Source: Acanthosepion esculentum
Lineage: Eukaryota; Mollusca; Cephalopoda; Sepiida; Sepiidae
Direction: 5' to 3'
DNA length: 64,000 nt
NCBI GenBank assembly: GCA_964036315.1
Contig: OZ038500.1
Coordinates: forward strand, 62,416,602 to 62,480,601
Both the position numbers and the translations under genes were made by a program. Numbering within the stretch: position 1 is the stretch's first letter; each line of letters starts with the position of its first letter. Below, piece after piece: positions 11,647 through 22,935 of the stretch. Below the pieces are notes generated by a model. That model was not told the origin of the DNA, did not search any database, and saw only the letters and a list, made by a program, of their open reading frames with translations.

Positions 11647-11798
11647 TCTACGTTACAGAGAGTAGTAAAATAAGCTTAAAATCATGTTTGTATATTTTAC
11701 TGGGACCATAAAACTAGCCTCTTCCTACTATAAATTAAAGGAAGTTATATATATATACACACACACATACAGGGTGCAGCAGAAATACCTTCCACATT

Positions 11799-12008
11799 GA
11801 CCAACTCATTTCCCACAGCTTATCAACACTTTGCAGGTTATTTAAAGCCAGAAAATTCCAAGCCATTATTTATTACACTACCCATACATCCACGCTTACA
11901 GCACTTGGTATTCTCAAGTGGTCACTCATCTAGGTATGAACCAGGCTTGATGTTGCTTAACTTTGCCGATTGGTGTTTCAACATGATGTAGCCACGAGTC
12001 TATACCCC
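11799..12008 (-). mobile_element. 5S/tRNA SINE, copy 2, internally deleted
   Basis: Minus strand: a 5S-like head at about 12003-11902 (GATGAGTGACCACTTGAGAAT and GTTAAGCAACATC), then a much shortened tRNA-like part (TAGTGTAATAAATAATGG), then the conserved 3' end (TTAAATAACCTGCAAAGTG). Compared with the 53.2-kb copy, roughly 130 bp are missing between the tRNA-like and 3' parts. A C-run adjoins the 5' end. Confidence 0.75.
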
Positions 12009-12057
12009 CCCCCCCATATAATGGTAAGACAGAGGCAATTTGTGTCTTCATCTAACA

Positions 12058-12478
12058 CAGTGGTTCCCAAAATTATTCTCTGGACCACATTTTCAGAATT
12101 AAAATTTTGTTTGCATCTCAAATTTTAGTTGATAAAAAGTAAACTTAAAAATAAAAACAGACAGGGTTTAAAGGGAGATAATGGTGGACTGGAAGTCAGA
12201 ACATTATCATTGATAACTCTCCACCAATTTTGTGGACCCTAGTTACTATATTCTTAATACTAATACATAATGCAAAATATCACAATCATAAAATCGGTCA
12301 ATAACTATTTATACCAGAACTCATGCATGCAATTACAAGTAATCCATAATAATATTTTAAATTTTGAAATCATTTATTTTTGGAATATGAATTTTTTGAA
12401 ACAGTTTCTAAATCTTTGTCTTTCAATCATTCTGCCTCACCTGCTATCCTCTTCCGCCACACTGTTTGGGAACCACTG
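12058..12478. mobile_element. hAT-like MITE
   Basis: Starts CAGTGGTTCCCAAAATT and ends ACTGTTTGGGAACCACTG. CAGTGGTT...AACCACTG ends are typical of hAT/Charlie-type non-autonomous elements. The 8-bp flanks ATCTAACA and ATCAAGGT share only ATC, so a clear target duplication is not visible. No transposase. Confidence 0.7.
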
Positions 12479-12847
12479 ATCAAGGTAAAGTCTTACCATT
12501 ATGTGGGAGGTATTTCTGCCACACCCTGTATTAGTCAAAGTAATACAAAATAACAGGCAGCAAATATAACCTAATTCTAACTACAATAATATATAAATTA
12601 CCTAGTGCAAAAATCTAATGCATAAACTTTTACAAACTCCCCAAAACTCAGCCAACAATAAAATCAATGTCTAACCACAACCAAATAGTGATACCCATTG
12701 CTAAAAATGGCAATTTAAGAAATCATGGAAAGGTTTTTCTTCCCTTTTATTTCATTAGTTTACAAACCTCTAATTATTAGCACACACTAGACATGAAAAA
12801 TTGTAATTCAATTATTCTAATTTAAAGTAGGTTTTGCTGTTTCAGCA

Positions 12848-12859
12848 AACACACACACA

Positions 12860-12891
<32 letters not shown>
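12848..12891. repeat. (CA)n/(TA)n microsatellite
   Basis: CA dinucleotides pass into TA with one phase slip. Confidence 0.9.
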
Positions 12892-12892
<1 letters not shown>

Positions 12893-12976
12893 GCATAATA
12901 AATAAATATATACAAAAACACAGAAATAAATACTTTCATAAAAAAAACACCCAATTTTGTTTCATTCATTTTATCC

Positions 12977-12978
<2 letters not shown>

Positions 12979-13022
<44 letters not shown>
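12979..13022. repeat. (AT)n microsatellite
   Basis: Uninterrupted alternating AT. Confidence 0.95.
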
Positions 13023-13024
<2 letters not shown>

Positions 13025-13084
13025 TGATTAACTATGACGTCTTACGATAAATGAATTAAATGAGTTGTCTTTATTTTCTTATCA

Positions 13085-13300
13085 AACTGCTGTGTCCTTG
13101 GGTGTATCGATCTGGGTAACTCTTAGGGAATTTTGAAACAAAATTTGATTTAATCTCAGCTGTATATATTTCATCTTGATTAGTTGTCATACCCGATTAT
13201 TATTACCGAGACTAGGTGGAAGGGATTGAATTCATAATTACTATACCACCAAATTCACTAACCAACACTAGGATAGTGTCCCGTATTATGAATCATTTTA
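13085..13300 (-). repeat. tRNA-headed SINE, family 3, copy 1
   Basis: On the minus strand AGTGTTGGTTAGTGAATTTG and GAATTCAATCCCTTCC form A- and B-box-like sites. The body matches 25090-25340 in the same orientation (ATTTTGAAA, TAGGGAATTT, CAGCTGT motifs). Confidence 0.6.
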
Positions 13301-13584
13301 TTTATTGAAAGGAGATTGATAATGATGAGGCCAATATTAATAAATTCTAAATAGTTATTGCTTTTTCTGTTTCCATTGTCCAAGTAGATCTATTACTTGT
13401 AACATAAATGTAGGTAGAAAAATGAAAACATTGATAAGATAGTGAGGGTCACAAAGTATTGTCTGGTCCCCTGCCAGCCTGGGGTAATAGGCACCAATAT
13501 CATAACATCCTTCATAAAATTAATTAGTTCTAATTAGTGTATAATATCAATTCTTTTATAAGGAGGTGAATACAGGACCATTAC

Positions 13585-14135
13585 TTGAGGCAGCAAAGTG
13601 TGGGTCTCCAGAAGGATGCTGAGAACAGATAGAGCATGTGAACAATGAGAAAGTTTTAAGGAAAACAGAAAAGAAACACTTATTTTCATTATTTGGACTA
13701 CTGTCCTCATTTTTGTTAACACAATGTTTTGTCCACTGTGCCCTTAAGGTTACCTGGATCGACAAGCCTCAGATGAGGGCTGGAGAGCACAATGGCCCAA
13801 ACATGAAGACAACAGTCCAAGTGTAAATAAATAAATAAATAACTCATCCCAGAAATTAAGAAAGAAACGCTATTTATACTGAGAATCAGAAATAGTTGAA
13901 ATTTTGGGGACATGTGACAAAAGAGGGCTTGGAGAATTTGACACTCAACAAAGCACATATTGAAAGCAACAGACACGGAAGGAAACAGGTTTGTGTAAAT
14001 TAATGGCAGAACAAGGAGTAAGAAAGGTAATAAAAAGAAAAATATAACCAAGAACTACAAAAGATAGGAAGTGGTGGAGAACCAGGATTGCTAACGTTTT
14101 GAAGAGACGACACACAAAGACAAAAGAAACCTTAA
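13585..14135 (+). pseudogene. LINE C-terminal fragment (LINE-B, copy 1), split by an insertion
   Basis: Pieces of the C-terminus of a second non-LTR retrotransposon type can be read in shifting plus-strand frames: RMLRT and EHVNNEKVLRKTEKK at 13613-13680, then a segment matching GLENLTL...IEGKRSRGRQ-type sequence at 13920-13985, then TKDRKWWRTRIANVLKRR at 14055-14110. The order matches the minus-strand copy at 62915-63330 and the general RTE/BovB-like arrangement of a RMLRI...GHIMR...GRQR...DRKLWR tail. Frameshifts make it non-functional. An insertion separates the KTEKK and GHV blocks. Clade assignment is from memory and approximate. Confidence 0.75.
13684..13860. mobile_element. Short insertion inside LINE-B copy 1
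   Basis: The LINE reading is interrupted here. The flanks AAAGAAACACTTATTT (left) and AAAGAAACGCTATTT (right) look like a diverged target duplication. Inside, TTTGGACTACTGTCCTC near the left is a near reverse complement of GAAGACAACAGTCCAAGTG near the right, so a small inverted-repeat element is likely. The right part is related to 10205-10235. Confidence 0.6.
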
Positions 14136-14139
14136 TGTC

Positions 14140-14566
14140 AAATGTAAATAAAGTTTATTTTAATTTATTTAATTGTTTTTTCTTCTTTACGCAAATTTAA
14201 AAATATATATATATATATATTTTTTTTTTTTTATATATCGCCATCATATTTGGCGCCATTTTTTCACCCGTCACGATGTTTACAAGATTACCGCATATGC
14301 AATTATCGACAAGGTTCCTGGATATGTACAATTAGAAAAGAGTAAAAAAAAAAGTTTTCCATTCATTGTAAGAACATTTTTTTCTTCTCTTCTCACCATA
14401 CATAGCAATATTCAATGATAAATAAAATGACTTTTTTTTTTGGCAGCTTACTCGCGCAGCAGATAAAAATTAAAGAATTTATATATGCCGTCCTGTTTTA
14501 AACACCTGGCGCACAGTAAAATGTTATTTTGAGTTTAAATATTAATTTACAGTTTGTATACTCAAC

Positions 14567-14602
<36 letters not shown>

Positions 14603-15049
14603 AACCGCGCATATGGCATGCAGGAACATCGTTTATAACTAGAAAAAATAATTAAAACAAACTGAACTGACATTTTAAATTTTGTCGGAAGTATAAAAAA
14701 AAAAAATTGAGTTAAAAAATGTTATAATTAGCCAAAAAAGCAGTAAAGTTAAAAAAATGTTCACTATTAATTACATTACAAGTTTATCATATGCTTGTGC
14801 ATATTGTAGAGACGAACGGAACAGGTTAGTTTTCGCCCGGCTGCGTTTTTTTTTTTTTTTGTCATGATGGGTTTCAATCACGTGCAAATGGAGGGCGGGC
14901 TTACAATTCAGATCACAATTGTTTAAAATTTTTCTACCTTCCTTATTTCACTCACTACTGAAAAAGTTGGAAAATTTAGAAAGTGGCGACAGTACAGGAA
15001 AAAAAAAAAATCTGAAATCTAAAAACTACATAACATTTTATTTGAAAGA
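14140..15049. other. AT-rich DNA with a small CpG- and GC-box-containing patch
   Basis: No ORF of note. Around 14810-14900 there are CpG dinucleotides, CACGTG at 14880 and GGGCGGG near 14894, unusual for this window. This could be a minor promoter-like patch. Confidence 0.35.
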
Positions 15050-15057
15050 TAATAGCC

Positions 15058-15152
15058 TAAAAACGGTAAAGATAATCAAAAGAATAATTTTTGTATAAAG
15101 GTTTTATTTTGGAAACATTGGCACGCTCAGTCGTCACCCCTGAAACCGCCAT
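15058..15152 (-). other. Candidate first coding exon or short ORF, minus strand
   Basis: ATGGCGG at 15152 going left opens a 31-codon frame starting MAVSGVTTERANVSKIK, ending at a TAG. ATGGCGG is a frequent metazoan start context and the frame has CpG-containing codons. A weak donor-like GGTGACG occurs after five codons. No homology is recognised. This is inference only. Confidence 0.25.
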
Positions 15153-15650
15153 TATAGACGAAAAAATGTAAAATTTAAAAAAAAAAAAAAAAATCTCTTA
15201 AAATCCAATATTTGTTCTAGACAGGTTTTAAAAGTTAATGAGTACTGTAAATTTGAGGATTAATTAACTTTAATTTTGTAAAAGTAATGCTTACTTTAAA
15301 ATACATTGGAAATAAAGTTTACTTTCGCATGGTAGCTTGTCAGTGTTATGTCATAGGTCAGGAGCAGTAATTTTCTAATTTTATCCAGACTTCAAAAGCG
15401 AGCGAAAAAAAAAAAAAAGAAAAAAGAAAAAAAATCAAAATATGGAACACCAGCAGTGCAATAAAAAATTGGTATACGTTTTAAGAACTATATTTAACTT
15501 AACATTATATAATCAGCAGTATATATATATATATATTATACACACACACACTAAAACTAGTGAAACTGTATTTGTGAGTTTAATTCATTGCTTTTACTTT
15601 GATTATTTTCTTAACCTGCTTGATATCATAATATTTGCATGCAATAAGTT

Positions 15651-15682
<32 letters not shown>

Positions 15683-16330
15683 AATTTAAGTTATTGAAAT
15701 ACCATATATCATTACTCTTCCAATAGGGAGTAGATCATCAAAGGAAGTAATTCAGAATTATTTTTTTGACACCCCCCCAACCCCCAAAATAGAAAAGAAA
15801 ATAATACTCAAACAGTTGCTAAAATGGAAAAAAATTAAGTTTCATACACGAAAATGGTATTAACTTTAAATTATTCAATCAATTCTTCAAACATCCACTT
15901 CATAAAAACAAATGCTCTTACAATTAGAGCTGGATAATTTCAAAATTACAGGTATAAAAAAAAAAAAAAAAAAAAAAAAACATTAAGTGTACATATTTTT
16001 TTTTCTTTTCAGCCCTAAAGAAAATGTTTTAAGTTATGTGAACTAACAAAAAGCAAATGCCAGAAAAATTTTTTTAAAACTGTCATTGAATTATCTTTGG
16101 TAAGATTCAAGACAATTCCCCCACCCTCCATGTTCACATTTGATATCACAATTTTTTTTTTTTTTTACTGAAATAACATCTTCAGTGATTTCTAAATATA
16201 AATGTAAAAAGGATTTTGCACTCTCCAAATTAAAATGTACACACAAAATATACTGGAGGGGTTGAAACATGCCTTCCCCAACTCCCAATGTTTTCTAATA
16301 AATAATCCATTTAGTATGCAATTAATTCAT
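15153..16330. other. AT-rich DNA with homopolymer runs
   Basis: Several A-runs (15179-15193, 15404-15420, 15650-15676, 15957-15980) and a short TA/CA array at 15522-15550. No gene seen. Confidence 0.5.
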
Positions 16331-16334
16331 CTAT

Positions 16335-17355
16335 ATAATAAGTGCGATGTCAGTGTCACACTTTTTCAACTTTACTCCTAGAGCCCATACACCAACATAT
16401 ACCATTCAGATTGTAATAAACTTTAAAATATATGATTAGTAAATATAGTTTGACTTATAACAATATTCCCTAAGAATTATCTCATCAAAATTGACCTTTA
16501 AAAAGATTCAAAAACTTTATAAATTATCCAATCTTAAATTGTAAAAAAAAAAAATATTAAAAAATCTTGTAAAAATTCATTTTTGATTGAAAAAAAATTT
16601 TTTTCTTTCCTTCAGGCAATATTGTCTTTAATATATATTATCCATAAAAGCAACTAAAAGCTTCTCTAATTAAATAATGTCTTAGTTTTGATTTTTTGAT
16701 TTTTCGATTCAGAACAGATTTCCAGTAAGACCAGGTGCGATTTTACAAACAAACAAACAAAAAAAAAAATGGCGTTTTAAATTCTTTAAAACCCTCTGCT
16801 TTTATCTAATATAGTCACTAAAAATTATCTCTATGGATTTCAAGATTTTATAAAATTAAGCAGAAAAAAAAAAAAAAAATTCAAAAATAATTTGTTTGTG
16901 AACAAGTCTTGAAAATCCCATTAAAATGTCACAATTTGATTGCTGCAAGAATTCCCAAATTAATGTGTGTCACTAAAAAAAAGAAAAAGAAAAAAGCCAA
17001 AACTTGATATGTTAAAAGTGAATACAACTGCTGACACAAGAAAAACAAGTCTTTAAATCAAAATTTCAAATGTTCTAAAAAGGAGTAAAAAATTTAAAAT
17101 CAAAAATACTTTGATCGTTCCTCTTAATAATAACGTAACAATTTTGATGATAAAACTGTTTTTATCAGTCTGCTGACTTGAATTAAGTGGCAGCAGAAGA
17201 ATTATCATTGAACTTTTGAAAGGTAAGCTTAGATATTAATGCAATACTTAAATACGGCAATTAATTTTGAGTTCTGTAGTTTATTGTTGCCTATCGCATC
17301 TACTCCTCCCCACTTATTGTGATGAAGGCCAATTAAAGGCTAGTTAATAAGTAAA
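16335..17355 (-). repeat. Composite DNA repeat, minus orientation
   Basis: Its two ends match, in reverse complement, the repeat at 39372-39966: right end AACTAGCCTTTAATTGG and left end around AGTGTCACACTTTTTCAAC. Its interior (about 16500-17160) matches the family at 55835-56821 and 50940-51785, including TTCCTCTTAATAATAACG. It is therefore either a long member of the 39.4-kb family or a fusion of two families. Confidence 0.65.
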
Positions 17356-17394
17356 TATTGAAAATTTTGTTTGAATTGGATAAATCAGATTTTG

Positions 17395-17480
17395 TGTGTG
17401 TGTGTGTGTGTGTGTATATATTATATATATATTATATATATATATATATATATATTATATTATATATATATATATATATA
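17395..17480. repeat. (GT)n(TA)n compound microsatellite
   Basis: GT repeats followed by TA with several phase slips. Confidence 0.95.
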
Positions 17481-17689
17481 TGCTTTCATTTCTAAAAAAA
17501 CAAAAAAACTTAGAAATATTTCTTTTTAACAAAAAGACATGACATTTATTTTTAGCAAATAACTCTGCAACATGACAAAGAGAAATGATATAGAATTATT
17601 GGAGATTTTTTACCTAAAGTTAAATTTGATTTATGCCAGTAAAGGCCTGCTTTTTTTTAATCTCCATTGGGCTGGTTTGAACTCAATGA

Positions 17690-18040
17690 AATGAAAAAAT
17701 TCTAATGAAAGAATTTCTGACCTCACAATATTGAAGACAAATTTCTCCCTGGTTTAATCACTTAAAGAAATGGCTGAACTAATGTCAGTTTCAAGCAAAG
17801 GGGCAAAAGGTTTTTAAGTGGTGATTTTGGAGGCAAATAGACCAAATGAAACATTGGCGCAACACAATCTTCCAAATCTCAATCTGATACATACAGCCTT
17901 TGTAAGCCCAAACAAAAATAACCTCACCATGAAGAATGGGTCAATTATCAAACTTATCCCGTAGACAATTTGCAAATTCAATCCTAACTAGATGCACCAT
18001 ACTTTTAGCCTTGTGCCAGTTTAGTTTTCTATAGTTATAA
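17690..18040 (+). repeat. SINE body followed by tRNA-type head/tail fragment
   Basis: 17690-17900 matches 19345-19520 (TGAAATGAAAAAATTCTAAT, TTTCTGACCTC, GCAACACAATCTTCC). 17965-18040 carries AAATTCAATCCTAACTAG and TAGCCTTGTGCCAG, also found at 19215-19270 and 30225-30255. The two parts are probably separate fragments. Confidence 0.6.
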
Positions 18041-19160
18041 GGAGGGAAATATAAACCTGACAGTCATTTGTGTCCACAAGTGCAAGCTCTTTAAGACGAA
18101 ATTACGTGTTTCAATTGAGAACTCAAGTTCATTTAGTTTTAACAATGACGTCAAAATATAGCACCAATGAAATTGATAAAACCCCAATCATAGGTTTACA
18201 CATGTGCATTTACATTCAATGTTGTACTTCTTTCATGGAGTCAGTCTTTCCACCTCCAGGCTTCTTAAATACCTTTGAACAGTTTGCTATTGTCATAAAA
18301 ATATTGCCATTTAGTATCACCAATGCAAAGGATCTTGTTTAGTAAAACATTAATAGAAAAAAAAAAAAAAAAAAGAAAGAAATAAAGACATGTGACATAT
18401 TAGGAATAATTCAATTCAATATGAAAACCTTCCACAAAAGGTGTGTCATTTCTCTCAATGCGAGAAAGGTACACCTAGGTCTTCTAAAGCTTAATTAAGA
18501 AAAATAGTTAAGTTTTATTTTACAAAACCTTGAACATTGCACAACCCTTTTGGACTTGATTACTTGACAGAATCTTAAAATTAATTTATTATTATAATAA
18601 TAGTAGTACCACCACAAATATTAAAACAAAAAAAGTAAATAAAAACCTTATTTACTCCAATTAGATTTGTGTGAGTAATAAGCATACCAAAGTCTGGTAC
18701 AAGACAACTAAGGTACACTACCTATGAAGATTGAACTCATGAAATTAATCTAGTTAATTTGGGGAGCAAGACTGCTCCACAGCAGGTCATCCATGACAAA
18801 AACTTTCCTATATAATTTTCACACGAGTAATAACTGATAACCTTGTTAGAGATCAAGTGACAACAAGCACAATTCCAGCCTTCATTATTCGAGCTGAATA
18901 TGAATAGTTTCAGTTTATGGTGCAATATGAGCTGAAGAATTAGTCTTACTACTTGGAACAGCATGCTCAGCTTGGTCGTTACCCACATTTTGACTGTTGT
19001 ACCCTACCACCTACTTCAGGGGTCTATCATGCCCAGTAAGCTTTTCAGAATTTCAGACTTAATACTATGCCATCCATAGGAGTGGATTGTTCTCTTTCTA
19101 CTTTCCATATCGAGGGGATATTTCAGATCAAGTTAATATTCATATATCTTATATGAACTG
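18041..19160. other. No gene recognised
   Basis: Unique-looking AT-rich sequence. The 83-codon minus frame at 18737-18988 and the 90-codon plus frame at 18070-18342 have no motif that I recognise. Confidence 0.4.
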
Positions 19161-19164
19161 GGCA

Positions 19165-19297
19165 CCTTGAGGTAGTGTAATGGTTAGCAAGCTTGTCTCA
19201 CTAAAACAATTACGACTGAGTAGCGAGTTCAATCCTTACTGGGTGTCCCATACTTTCGGCCTTGTACCACATCTAAGCTATGCTTGGAGAAAAAGAG

Positions 19298-19337
<40 letters not shown>

Positions 19338-19520
19338 CTATATCTTATATGAACGCAATGAAATAAAAATTCTAATAAATGAATTTCTGACCTCTCAACT
19401 TTGAAGCCCAAGGTTTCAAAATGTTAATTTTCAAGGCAAACAGACCAAATGAAAAATTAATGCAACACTGTCTTCCTAATTTAAATGCTATCCAGTTGGC
19501 CTTCGAGCAATATTAAGCTA
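19165..19520 (+). repeat. tRNA-headed SINE with long A-run and second SINE body
   Basis: GTGTAATGGTTAGCAAGC (A box-like) and GAGTTCAATCCTTACTGG (B box-like) are spaced as in a tRNA gene, followed by GGCCTTGTACCA and a 40-bp A/G-rich run at 19290-19333. 19345-19520 is the body shared with 17690-17900. The head resembles tRNA-derived SINEs described in cephalopods, but I assign it from structure only. Confidence 0.7.
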
Positions 19521-20004
19521 AATTAAGTAAGAATAACCCTGTTCATGCCATGGTTCTATTAAATGGTTAGTTAGAACATATCAGGTTCCCTATCCTAGCA
19601 GTTCAATTTTGGAACTGGTAGGGCTCGAATATCACATATTCCAGTTTAGTAAAAAGAGAGAAACAATATGAAACAATCCTGAAGCACCAAAAGCAGAATG
19701 AGAACAATCTCCACTGTTCGGGCGCCAAAATTCTGAGAAGGTCACAACGTATGACAAAAAGGCCCTAGGATACAACTTAGATTAATCAAAAGAGAAATTG
19801 AAGGTAATTGGGTAAAAAAAAAAAAAAAAAAAAAAAAGTGAATTTACCAGAAAGAAAATATTTGAAGTTGGTGTTGAGATTATATATAAAAAATAAAAAT
19901 ATTAACATTAGCTAAAGACATGAAAGCTATTATAAAGTACCACTTTTAAGTATACACCACAAAAAGAAACAACTAGGTAAAGTAAATAAAAAATTGATTT
20001 CTCA

Positions 20005-20640
20005 ACAGCCATTTTTATTGATGGACGTAGAGCTACATCGGTGGGTCTTGATAGCTGGAGGTTGGATCCTTCAGGGAAATAGTTATGCAATGTGACCAAG
20101 ATGACAACAGGGTCACAGTGGAGTATTATTTTGGAGCTAAACTGTAGGTAGTAAAATTCAAAGTTGATGGCATCAAGATAAATACAGAGAATTATAGCAA
20201 GTTCTTGGACAAAATATTTTTGAATGGTACAACTTAACTTGAGCTATATTCATGCAGACAAGGTTTCTTCACATTCTGCAAAAGTGACTATTGCCAACCT
20301 TAATATTTTTCTCATTAATTTTTTTTTGAAAAGAGGTTTCAAAGACACCAAATTAATAGTCCCAGCCTCTCCAAATTCAAGAGAAAACTTGGTGCATCAT
20401 TAGGAGAAATGTATATGAGAATGGCAAGCAATATTCAAACAAAGATCCCAGGGAAGCAATAAAAAAATTGTTGCTGAAATGGTTGAAAAGTTAACAGAAT
20501 GAATGAAAGAGCAATTAAGTCATAGAATTTAAAGGAACTCAGATTAACATGTAGACTAATAATTTATTCAGAGATTATAATATATTATAGTGTTAATCAA
20601 ATATGCTTTTGTGAGTATATCTTTTGGATTTATTTATATA
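20005..20640 (+). pseudogene. Tc1-like transposase remnant 1
   Basis: Fragments of a DDE transposase of the Tc1/mariner superfamily can be read with frameshifts: FIDGRRATSVGLDSW at about 20010-20055, then KLMASR/KINTENYSKFLDK at 20160-20215 (the family's FKVDDGxKINxENYxxFLDK block), and VYENGKQYSNKD at 20410-20445, near the expected C-terminal region after the last catalytic residue. Several stops are present. The same blocks occur in the second remnant at 22650-23990. Both copies lie in plus orientation on either side of a Mutator-like element. Confidence 0.8.
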
Positions 20641-20697
20641 AAAAAATTAAAAAGAAAGAAAAAAAAACACGTTGCATTGAGGTTATTTGCATAATAA

Positions 20698-20707
20698 AAC
20701 CTAACAT
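20698..20707. other. Target-site duplication, left
   Basis: AACCTAACAT, matching AACCTAACAC at 22626-22635 in 9 of 10 positions. Confidence 0.75.
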
Positions 20708-22049
20708 AGGTACCTCCACGAGATCGCTAAAAAAAGAGTATAGCATGATGAAAAAGACGCCAAACTTGATGAAAACAAAATTTTATCGTCTAAATATTTA
20801 TGTTATTATTAAGAGGAAAGATCAAAGTTTATTTTAATTATTTTTAAAATTTTTCTCTTTTTAGAACGATCTGAATTTTTATTTAAAAATCCTTGTTTCT
20901 CTTTGTATCACCGGAACTAGTAAAATAACATACAATTTTTAGCATGTATTTTTTGTATGACGCACATTAATTTGGAAAATCTTGCATAAATGAAAATAAT
21001 TGTCGGATGTTAATGAAACTTTCAGAAAGTATTCATAGATGATTGAAATTATTATAAATATGTTTTCTTTTATTAAAGTCACGACAGAATTATTTTTTTA
21101 AATATTTATTACCCCCCCCCCCCCATAACTAATTTTATGAAAATGCTAGAAATTCAATTGCATCAGGTTTAGTGATTACAAGGGTTTGAGGAATGCAAAT
21201 CATGTTTTTTTTTTAATTGGACCCCACGTACCTGAAAATCAGCTCTGAATTGTAACATACAAAACAATAAAACGAATATATTATTTAATTTCAAATGCTT
21301 TTATTTGCTTTTAGTTGTTTTTATGAATATGGACAATATTTTCTGAAAGCAAAAAAATTTTTTGATGAAAAATGAATTTTTAATACAATTATTTGTTATT
21401 TTTTTAATTAACATAGATTTTTACATTTAAGTTGTTAAGATATTAGAAAATTAGTTAAAAGCCGCATCGGGTTTTGTAAGTGTCCTGATGAGAGATCTTT
21501 TTTAGTGCGTTGTAAATTGTAATCGTTTTGACTAATCAGAAGACCCGCAGTAATTAAGAAATATAATTGTGTTTATAATCGGGCTCTAATTATAAAGTAC
21601 GGAAGACCAACCAGAATACAATTAAGTTGCGTTATTTGAGTTAAGCATTGTTCTCACTGTTAAGGCCTTTAATTTTGCGAAACATGGAGAAGTTTATTTG
21701 ATTTTTCAATTTCAACTGAGAAGGGTACCTAAAAGTATCAATATCATCTTATGAAATTTATATGATCTTATTTTTATATTAATCTCAGTTATGGCATTTT
21801 TTCTATAAATGAAATATCAAAATTAATAAAATGAATGGAAATACAAATATCACAGTAAAATGTAGTAAATGTACATAAAATTATAGTATTTTATGTACAC
21901 TTCTGATAAAATTTCATGAGAAAGGTACCTATAAATTAATTAGATACCTCTTATGAAATTTAATCTCATTCATAACAGTCTTGTTTTAATTTCTTTATAA
22001 TATATTTTCCATAAAGCATCATAAACGTAAAGGTGAAAGCTAAGTACAA

Positions 22050-22080
<31 letters not shown>

Positions 22081-22625
22081 TAGAGCGCTGAAAGTTTTCC
22101 TTAAAAATAACAAGGTAAATAATTTGTTCACTTAAATGTAAAATATTTCACTTTTCTCCTTCCGTAGAACAAAGTATCCTCACAGAATCCATCAATATGT
22201 CATTCAACACCTGTCAAGTGATGCGAAAGCTTTGTTTTATTTTCAAATTACCTCTTTTTGGCGCAGAAGCTAAGTTAAGCTTGGTTCAAAATATTTTAAA
22301 TAAACAATTTCTGATTTTCTTAAAATCAGTTTTGAAAAAATGATAATTGATATTTAAAAGAATTTCAAACAGATTTTCATTGATTCTATAAAATGGAAAA
22401 AAAATTGTCAATTTTGCTGACAAAAACAAAAAAAAGAAAAAAAGAAAAAGATTTTTAACGTAATTTTTGGACGTGTTAGGAACGATTAAAAAAATACTAC
22501 AAAAATACTTTGATCTTTCCTCTTAATAATAACAAACATTTAGATGATAAAATTTTGTTTTCGTCAAGTTTGGCGTCTTTTTCATCATGCTATGCTCTTT
22601 TTCTAGCGATCTTGTGGAGGTACCT
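20708..22625. mobile_element. Mutator-like non-autonomous DNA transposon (1.9 kb)
   Basis: Both ends begin AGGTACCTCCAC and remain inverted repeats for about 120 bp (left 20708-20827, right 22507-22625) with only a handful of differences, both reaching TTAAGAGGAAAGATCAAAG. A 9-10-bp direct repeat flanks the element. Long inverted ends plus a 9-10-bp target duplication are the hallmarks of Mutator-like elements. No transposase ORF lies inside, so it would be mobilised in trans. The interior holds a C-run at 21112-21124, two short palindromes (21871-21898 and about 21909-21961) and an A-run at 22049-22075. Related internal sequence occurs at 16500-17160, 50150-51785 and 55835-56821. Confidence 0.8.
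21871..21898. other. Short hairpin inside the Mutator-like element
   Basis: GTACATAAAAT and ATTTTATGTAC are exact reverse complements separated by 6 bp. Confidence 0.8.
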
Positions 22626-22935
22626 AACCTAACACCTACAAAATGTATTTATCATTCCTATTCTAAGGATAGGAACAGCAACAATAAAATTATAGGTCCT
22701 TTCAAAGTAGATGATGGTGCCAAGATAAATGCAGAAAATTATGGTAAATTCTTGGACAAGACACTTTTTGAAGGGTAAAGGTTAAAACCAGTAATCGAAA
22801 ATGTATATTCACGCAAGACAATGGTTCTTAACATTCTGCAAACTATCACCCACTTTGTCAAAAAAAAGTTTCAAAGACAAAAAAATTAATGGAATGTTCC
22901 TCGGCTACTCTAGATATTAATCCCATATAGAGATG

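Larger units (their letters stand above)
11770..12528. mobile_element. Mariner-like MITE carrying two nested insertions
   Basis: Left end CAGGGTGCAGCAGAAATACC and right end GGTATTTCTGCCACACCCTG are inverted repeats with TA outside each (11768-11769, 12529-12530). The inverted similarity continues past a 5S SINE: CACAT at 11793-11797 and ATAATGGTAAGAC near 12016 together pair with GTCTTACCATTATGTG near the right end. A hAT-like MITE fills most of the interior. Removing both leaves a short mariner-type palindromic element. Confidence 0.8.

Noticed and set aside
13716..14051. 111-codon minus ORF
   Set aside because: Antisense of LINE-B copy 1 and its insertion.
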